Assembly (NCBI GenBank): GCA_029264635.1
Contig: JARIAA010000085.1
Coordinates: 1 to 9,134, forward strand
Length of the DNA: 9,134 bases
Source: Psychrobacter sp.
GTDB lineage: Bacteria > Pseudomonadota > Gammaproteobacteria > Pseudomonadales > Moraxellaceae
Reading direction: 5' to 3'
The translations under genes were made by a program, and so were the position numbers. Of this stretch, positions 6,133 through 9,134 are shown piece after piece (the first letter of the stretch is position 1; each line of letters opens with the position of its first letter). Under the pieces are notes generated by a model. The model was not told the DNA's origin. It worked only from the letters and a program-made list of their open reading frames with translations, and searched no databases.

Positions 6133-6606
6133 ATGGCTGATACAGAAAAAGATCATAAGTCTCTTTTAGACAATATTAAACTCATCTTAAGTAAAGAAGA
6201 TAGAATAAAGGATCAAGTCGACAAGGATCGTGGTCTTGAGCGTTACGCTAAAGACTTGATGCTACTTATGAGCTTGGTAAAAGATTATTACCAAGGTAAT
6301 TATCGCAATATACCTTATAAAACTATTTCAGCGGCAGTAGTTGGGTTGTTATACGTTTTAAACCCTATTGATATTATTCCAGATTTTATACCTTTTATTG
6401 GTCAAGTTGATGATGCCTTGGTAATAGGGTTTTGCCTAAGACTGATGGAGAAAGACTTAAATAAGTATAAAACTTGGAAAAACGAGCAATCAATGTCCAA
6501 AGAGTCAATGTCTAAAGAGTCAATGTCTAAAGATGATGCAAAGTCTGAAAATAAAGCCTCTGATACTGAAGACAAAAATGCAAAAACTAAGAAAAAATCC
6601 TTATAA
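6133..6606 (+). CDS. YkvA/DUF1232-family protein with tandem-repeat tail
   Basis: The 157-residue product carries one DUF1232 (YkvA) domain. The core is at about 62-107, with GLLYVLNPIDIIPDFIPF and IGQVDDALVIG (71-99) matching the family hallmark. The molecular function of this family is unknown to me. The PIDIIPDFIP region is hydrophobic and is often taken to be membrane-associated. The N-terminal 60 residues are charged and helical in character. The C-terminal 40 residues are a Lys/Asp/Ser-rich, probably disordered tail that includes three tandem SMSK(E/D) units at 120-134. The ATG at 6133 has AAGGA eight bases upstream (6120-6124). The gene is divergent from the carboxypeptidase gene and has its own promoter; it is followed by a strong terminator, so it should be monocistronic. 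Confidence 0.88.
   Translation: MADTEKDHKSLLDNIKLILSKEDRIKDQVDKDRGLERYAKDLMLLMSLVKDYYQGNYRNIPYKTISAAVVGLLYVLNPIDIIPDFIPFIGQVDDALVIGFCLRLMEKDLNKYKTWKNEQSMSKESMSKESMSKDDAKSENKASDTEDKNAKTKKKSL
6490..6534 (+). repeat. 15-bp tandem repeat, three copies, in frame
   Basis: Units at 6490-6504, 6505-6519 and 6520-6534 share the pattern TCAATGTCYAAAGAK; copies 1 and 2 differ at one base, and so do copies 2 and 3. Each encodes Ser-Met-Ser-Lys-Glu (Asp in the last). As 15 is divisible by three, gain or loss of units changes tail length without a frameshift. Confidence 0.9.
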
Positions 6607-6620
6607 TCAAAATAAGGATT
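6596..6620 (+). repeat. inverted repeat overlapping the DUF1232 stop codon
   Basis: AATCCTTAT (6596-6604) pairs perfectly with ATAAGGATT (6612-6620) around a 7-nt loop. The left arm includes the first base of the TAA stop. No T run follows, so it is not a terminator by itself. It may protect the mRNA 3' end. Confidence 0.5.
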
Positions 6621-6638
6621 AGTGATATCTTCAATCGC

Positions 6639-6677
6639 AAAAACACGGTCAATGAGTTCATCATTGACCGTGTTTTT
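6639..6677. terminator. strong bidirectional rho-independent terminator
   Basis: A perfect 17-bp stem (6639-6655 with 6661-6677) with the 5-nt loop GTTCA. The core is ACACGGTCAATGA/TCATTGACCGTGT, flanked by five A residues on the left and five T on the right, so it should work in both directions. It lies between the convergent DUF1232 gene (stop at 6606) and the small membrane protein gene (stop at 6732). Confidence 0.93.
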
Positions 6678-6731
6678 GTGCACATTAAGCTTAAAATTAG
6701 TAAACCATCATTAGTGAGTGATAACTAACCA

Positions 6732-7037
6732 TCAATCAGGCACATCATAACGTGCTTTTTCTGGATTTAAACCGAATGAATAGACAAAGGTAGCAACGAG
6801 ACTATTGACGATAATAAATGGCAGATCAATGGTGACATGTCCGAGTAAATAACGTCCTATCAACCATGAGATAATCAGCATAATAATAAAAAACGCTCCC
6901 AAATATCCTAAGATGGCAGGTTGTTTTAGACTATAGGGCTGTCCGGGAGCAGGCTGTTTGTCGAGCACATAGATGCGAATAGCCCAACCCGCTGCGTAGG
7001 ATAATCCGCCTAGCACGACATAACTCAAAAAATTCAT
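6732..7037 (-). CDS. small integral membrane protein of unknown function
   Basis: This 101-residue product is not a family I recognise. Three hydrophobic segments are likely membrane helices: about 4-24, 42-65 and 71-90. They are joined by a Pro/Gln/Lys-rich loop (KQPAPGQPYSLKQP, 27-40) and a very short hairpin around residues 66-70. The C-terminus is short and charged (NPEKARYDVPD). The start ATG at 7037 has only a weak SD-like AAGAG about nine bases upstream. It lies 89 bp downstream of the lipoprotein gene on the same strand, with no terminator visible between them, so a shared transcript is plausible. The strong terminator at 6639-6677 would end it. Confidence 0.72.
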   Translation of the reverse strand: MNFLSYVVLGGLSYAAGWAIRIYVLDKQPAPGQPYSLKQPAILGYLGAFFIIMLIISWLIGRYLLGHVTIDLPFIIVNSLVATFVYSFGLNPEKARYDVPD

Positions 7038-7126
7038 ATTATCTGACTCTTAACTAAATGACTGCCGAAATACTGTGCTATCTAATAAATCTATCGTCAA
7101 TGGCATTTGTTATTCGAGGTTCATCA

Positions 7127-7693
7127 TTAAAGGCTTTCAGTACTTGGACCAACGTTATCAATGATAATATTGGCATGTGGATTGGCTAGAATATCGGTAT
7201 TCACCTCATCGCACTCAACCTTATAAATGGTATTTGCTCCTCTATAGATATAGGACAAATACTCACTATCAAGTAATGGATCGATATTGGCATAAACAGG
7301 TTTGACATGAGCCATAACCAGTACTCTATCAGGACGACCAATGACGGCGTCAACGTTGTCAGGATCGATAGAGAAAAATTTGGGTATCTCGCTGTTGGCA
7401 AGCGCTTCTAACGGCTCAGCAGTATCCCAAACGCGCTTGGCACTTGCAGGCTCTTTCATCTGCATGACCCAGACGCCTGCTTGTTGACTAACTTTGATTT
7501 GTGCAGGCTCATCATTACTGACCGTATAACAACCTTCAAATACAGATAAATCCACTGCAATGTTTGCCGTTTCACTATCAACTACTGCTGTGCTGCTATC
7601 ATTACAACCTGCCAATAATAGCGCACTACAAGTTAAGCTACCGACGACCAATACAGTAAGTTTTTTGCAAATAACGTCTAAGCATGTGAGCAT
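7127..7693 (-). CDS. putative lipoprotein of unknown function
   Basis: From ATG 7693 the product is 188 residues with a lipoprotein signal: Lys10-Lys11, a hydrophobic core, then the lipobox LLAGC with Cys30 as the predicted lipidated residue. The mature part is about 159 residues, acidic, starting with a Ser/Thr/Asp-rich linker (NDSSTAVVDSETAN). It contains two further Cys, one in FEGCYTV and one in YKVECDEV, which could pair. I recognise no family. The frame stays open to a TTG at 7735, but that start has no SD and would add 14 non-signal-like residues before the lipoprotein signal. AGGA at 7707-7704, ten bases before ATG 7693, supports the shorter form. It is divergent from rnhA-dnaQ and may be cotranscribed with the small membrane protein downstream. 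Confidence 0.8.
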   Translation of the reverse strand: MLTCLDVICKKLTVLVVGSLTCSALLLAGCNDSSTAVVDSETANIAVDLSVFEGCYTVSNDEPAQIKVSQQAGVWVMQMKEPASAKRVWDTAEPLEALANSEIPKFFSIDPDNVDAVIGRPDRVLVMAHVKPVYANIDPLLDSEYLSYIYRGANTIYKVECDEVNTDILANPHANIIIDNVGPSTESL

Positions 7694-7703
7694 ATTAATG
7701 TCA

Positions 7704-7707
7704 TCCT
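7704..7707 (-). promoter_or_regulatory. Shine-Dalgarno that decides the lipoprotein start
   Basis: AGGA on the minus strand lies ten bases before ATG 7693. The alternative TTG at 7735 has no purine-rich sequence before it. This supports a 188-residue protein that begins close to its signal peptide. Confidence 0.55.
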
Positions 7708-7859
7708 GCGTTAAAAAGGGCCAAGGTATAGGCAAATCAGCTTAGATCGAAAAGCGACGTCCTCATTAAGTATATTTTAACAGAAAACCAATCTTTTACT
7801 GTTTTGATATTTAGTTTTATCGTTTTGTTTTCAGTGACGACGCATATTGGTCATGGATT

Positions 7860-7868
7860 TGCTATAAT
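7860..7868 (+). promoter_or_regulatory. extended -10 promoter for rnhA-dnaQ
   Basis: TGC followed directly by TATAAT (7863-7868) forms a perfect extended -10 element (TGn-TATAAT), which can work without a good -35. None is seen at 16-18 bp. Predicted start is near 7875, giving a leader of about 70 nt with small GATC-containing dyads (TTGATCAA at 7893-7900). Confidence 0.6.
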
Positions 7869-7943
7869 CAGACGTGTAAATATCAGGCATTCTTGATCAA
7901 TTTACGATCATCCATTCACGTTAGTGCGAGTTATTATATTTTT

Positions 7944-9134
7944 ATGCCAGACAATTCTACTTTATCGTCCTTTGCAGCACATAATACGCCTATCAGCGCG
8001 TCTGCCAAACCTTTAGATGGCCATGAGCGAGCGAGCACAGATCCGCTCGCAGCGAAAGCGAATACTACTGTTGCCTATACGGATGGTGCTTGTAAAGGTA
8101 ATCCTGGCGCTGGTGGCTGGGGCGCTCACCTGATATTTAGTGACGGGCAGACGCAAGATCTGTATGGCGGGGACAAAGAAACCACCAATAATCGTATGGA
8201 GCTGATGGGCGCAATAAAAGCCCTAGCCCATAGTCCACGCGACTCAAAGCTTGAGATCTGGACCGACTCTAGCTACGTTAAAAATGGCATTACTGACTGG
8301 ATTGATGGTTGGAAAAAACGTGGTTGGAAGACGGCTAGTAAAAAGCCCGTTGCCAATCAAGATTTATGGCAACAATTGGATGAACTTCGTCAAGCACGTG
8401 ACGTTGAATGGCACTGGGTTAAAGGTCACGCTGGTCACGCTGGTAACGAAAAAGCGGACGAGCTTGCCAATCTTGGCGTCACTTCTCATAGCGAGCCATC
8501 GTTTGACCTTGACTCTGACTCTGACTCTGACTCTGACTCTGACTCTATAGATAACCCTATACCTATAGACGACGATATGGCTAAAAAAAAAGACGACATA
8601 GCCGCTGATGACTGGTTAAAACTTGATCCATTAGGCTTCAATGTAATGGATGAGGATGTTGCTGAAGAATCATTGGATGAGAGGCTATCAAACGATAACT
8701 TCTTGAATAAAATGCTCGACAATAATAACTCTACTCCGATTCAAGTGAGCCACGAACCAAGTCACGCGCCACAAACGATGAGAACCGATAGCATGATAGC
8801 AGATGACCTGACAGTAAGCGAAGATACCATAAATAGCCATGCACCAGACACCACAACAGAACTACCAAAATTCGATGGCGATACCAGCCGCGCAAACCCA
8901 AACTTCCGTCCTTTATTACCAGAACCGATCCACCGACACGACGCCAATCGACAGCTGATTATGGATACAGAGACCACAGGTCTTGATCCTTTGAAAGGCG
9001 ACCGAATAATTGAAGTTGGTATTGTTGAGATGATCGGACGTAAGTTTACTGGCGAAAAGCTGCATGTTTATATTAACCCACAGCGCGGTATGGATGAGGA
9101 GGTCATTCGCATTCATGGTATATCAGAGGCTTTT
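7944..9134 (+). CDS. rnhA-dnaQ: RNase HI-DNA polymerase III epsilon fusion, 5' part (runs off window end)
   Basis: The ORF is open from ATG 7944 to the last base (397 codons, no stop). Residues about 40-178 form a complete RNase HI domain with all catalytic residues: Asp47 (YTDGACKGNPG), Glu86 (NNRMEL), Asp108 (IWTDSSYV), His162 (KGHAGHAGNEK) and Asp172 (ADELAN). It would degrade RNA in RNA-DNA hybrids. An acidic, low-complexity linker of about 155 residues follows. From about residue 335 the DnaQ proofreading exonuclease begins, with the Exo I motif MDTETTGLD (Asp341, Glu343), then IIEVGIVEM and VIRIHGISE; Exo II, Exo III and the clamp- and alpha-binding tail lie beyond the window. In E. coli rnhA and dnaQ are separate divergent neighbours; fused forms are annotated in Moraxellaceae. 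No good SD precedes the ATG, but no other in-frame start fits. It is divergent from the lipoprotein gene. Confidence 0.95.
   Translation, partial: MPDNSTLSSFAAHNTPISASAKPLDGHERASTDPLAAKANTTVAYTDGACKGNPGAGGWGAHLIFSDGQTQDLYGGDKETTNNRMELMGAIKALAHSPRDSKLEIWTDSSYVKNGITDWIDGWKKRGWKTASKKPVANQDLWQQLDELRQARDVEWHWVKGHAGHAGNEKADELANLGVTSHSEPSFDLDSDSDSDSDSDSIDNPIPIDDDMAKKKDDIAADDWLKLDPLGFNVMDEDVAEESLDERLSNDNFLNKMLDNNNSTPIQVSHEPSHAPQTMRTDSMIADDLTVSEDTINSHAPDTTTELPKFDGDTSRANPNFRPLLPEPIHRHDANRQLIMDTETTGLDPLKGDRIIEVGIVEMIGRKFTGEKLHVYINPQRGMDEEVIRIHGISEAF
8511..8546 (+). repeat. GACTCT hexanucleotide repeat, six perfect copies
   Basis: Six uninterrupted copies encode Asp-Ser x6 at residues 190-201 of the RNase HI-DnaQ fusion, right after the RNase H domain. 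Unit length keeps the frame, so copy-number change would only lengthen or shorten the linker. The repeat also creates long spurious ORFs in other frames (Leu-Thr and Ser-Glu repeats). Confidence 0.95.
8583..8591 (+). other. A9 homopolymer in the fusion linker (possible slippage site)
   Basis: Nine consecutive A residues encode Lys214-Lys216 in the linker between RNase HI and DnaQ. In the -1 frame after the run a TGA occurs at 8606-8608. In the +1 frame a TAG occurs at 8599-8601. Slippage by polymerase or ribosome would thus end translation at about 221 or 218 residues, leaving an intact RNase HI domain without the exonuclease. Whether slippage occurs is inference. Confidence 0.5.

Noticed and set aside
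6402..6683. Minus-strand 93-codon ORF across the DUF1232 tail
   Set aside because: It lies antisense to the repeat-bearing tail, starts with the strong terminator hairpin inside it, and shows no domain.
7693..7735. Longer lipoprotein starting at TTG 7735
   Set aside because: No SD precedes it, and it would put 14 extra residues in front of a normal lipoprotein signal peptide.
8251..8550. A + strand 99-codon ORF ending in a Leu-Thr repeat, and a - strand ORF at 8486-8722 rich in Ser-Glu repeats
   Set aside because: Both are alternative-frame readings of the GACTCT repeat inside the rnhA-dnaQ fusion gene, whose own frame carries clear RNase HI and exonuclease motifs.
8762..9116. Minus-strand ORFs at 8762-8977 and 8916-9116
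   Set aside because: They lie antisense to the linker and DnaQ domain of the fusion gene and have no family features.
1..9134. CRISPR array, tRNA/rRNA genes, insertion sequences, toxin-antitoxin or defence genes
   Set aside because: I looked on both strands and found no spaced direct repeats, cloverleaf, transposase motif or defence-family motif.

Overview
The window looks like ordinary chromosome from a Moraxellaceae gamma-proteobacterium, most likely Psychrobacter. That assignment is from memory, with no search run. It rests on moderate-to-low GC with AT-rich intergenic DNA, single genes with AAGGA-type ribosome binding sites, and above all an RNase HI domain fused to the DNA polymerase III epsilon (DnaQ) exonuclease, an arrangement I associate with Acinetobacter, Moraxella and Psychrobacter. 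I see no tRNA, rRNA, CRISPR array, insertion sequence or prophage gene.

Layout. Positions 1-540 hold the C-terminal part of an alpha/beta hydrolase (+). It converges on a bestrophin-family channel gene (780-1706, -), with a hairpin between them. Then come a lipoprotein of unknown function (2003-2704, +), an NADPH-dependent FMN reductase-type flavoprotein (2986-3531, +), a 326-bp AT-rich gap packed with inverted repeats, and a YcaC-like isochorismatase-family hydrolase (3858-4529, +). A bidirectional terminator and a 23-bp palindrome separate the hydrolase from a convergent S66 LD-carboxypeptidase gene (4646-5899, -) whose product carries a Tat-type signal. Divergent from that is a YkvA/DUF1232 protein (6133-6606, +) with a short tandem repeat in its tail. 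A strong 17-bp-stem bidirectional terminator follows. Next are a small membrane protein (6732-7037, -) and a second unknown lipoprotein (7127-7693, -). From 7944 to the window end (+) runs the 5' part of the rnhA-dnaQ fusion gene, which has no stop in the window.

How the genes relate. Most are monocistronic, and convergent pairs are insulated by hairpins. The FMN reductase and the isochorismatase-family hydrolase lie in tandem and may both be redox or detoxification enzymes, but the hairpin-rich gap suggests separate control. The lipoprotein and small membrane protein at 7693-6732 could share a transcript.

The most interesting region is the linker of the rnhA-dnaQ fusion. It contains six in-frame GACTCT repeats (Asp-Ser x6) and, 37 bases further on, a run of nine A residues. 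Both alternative frames reach a stop within 17 bases of that run. Slippage there would release an RNase HI-only protein from the fusion gene, a testable parallel to the A9 slippage of Thermus dnaX.
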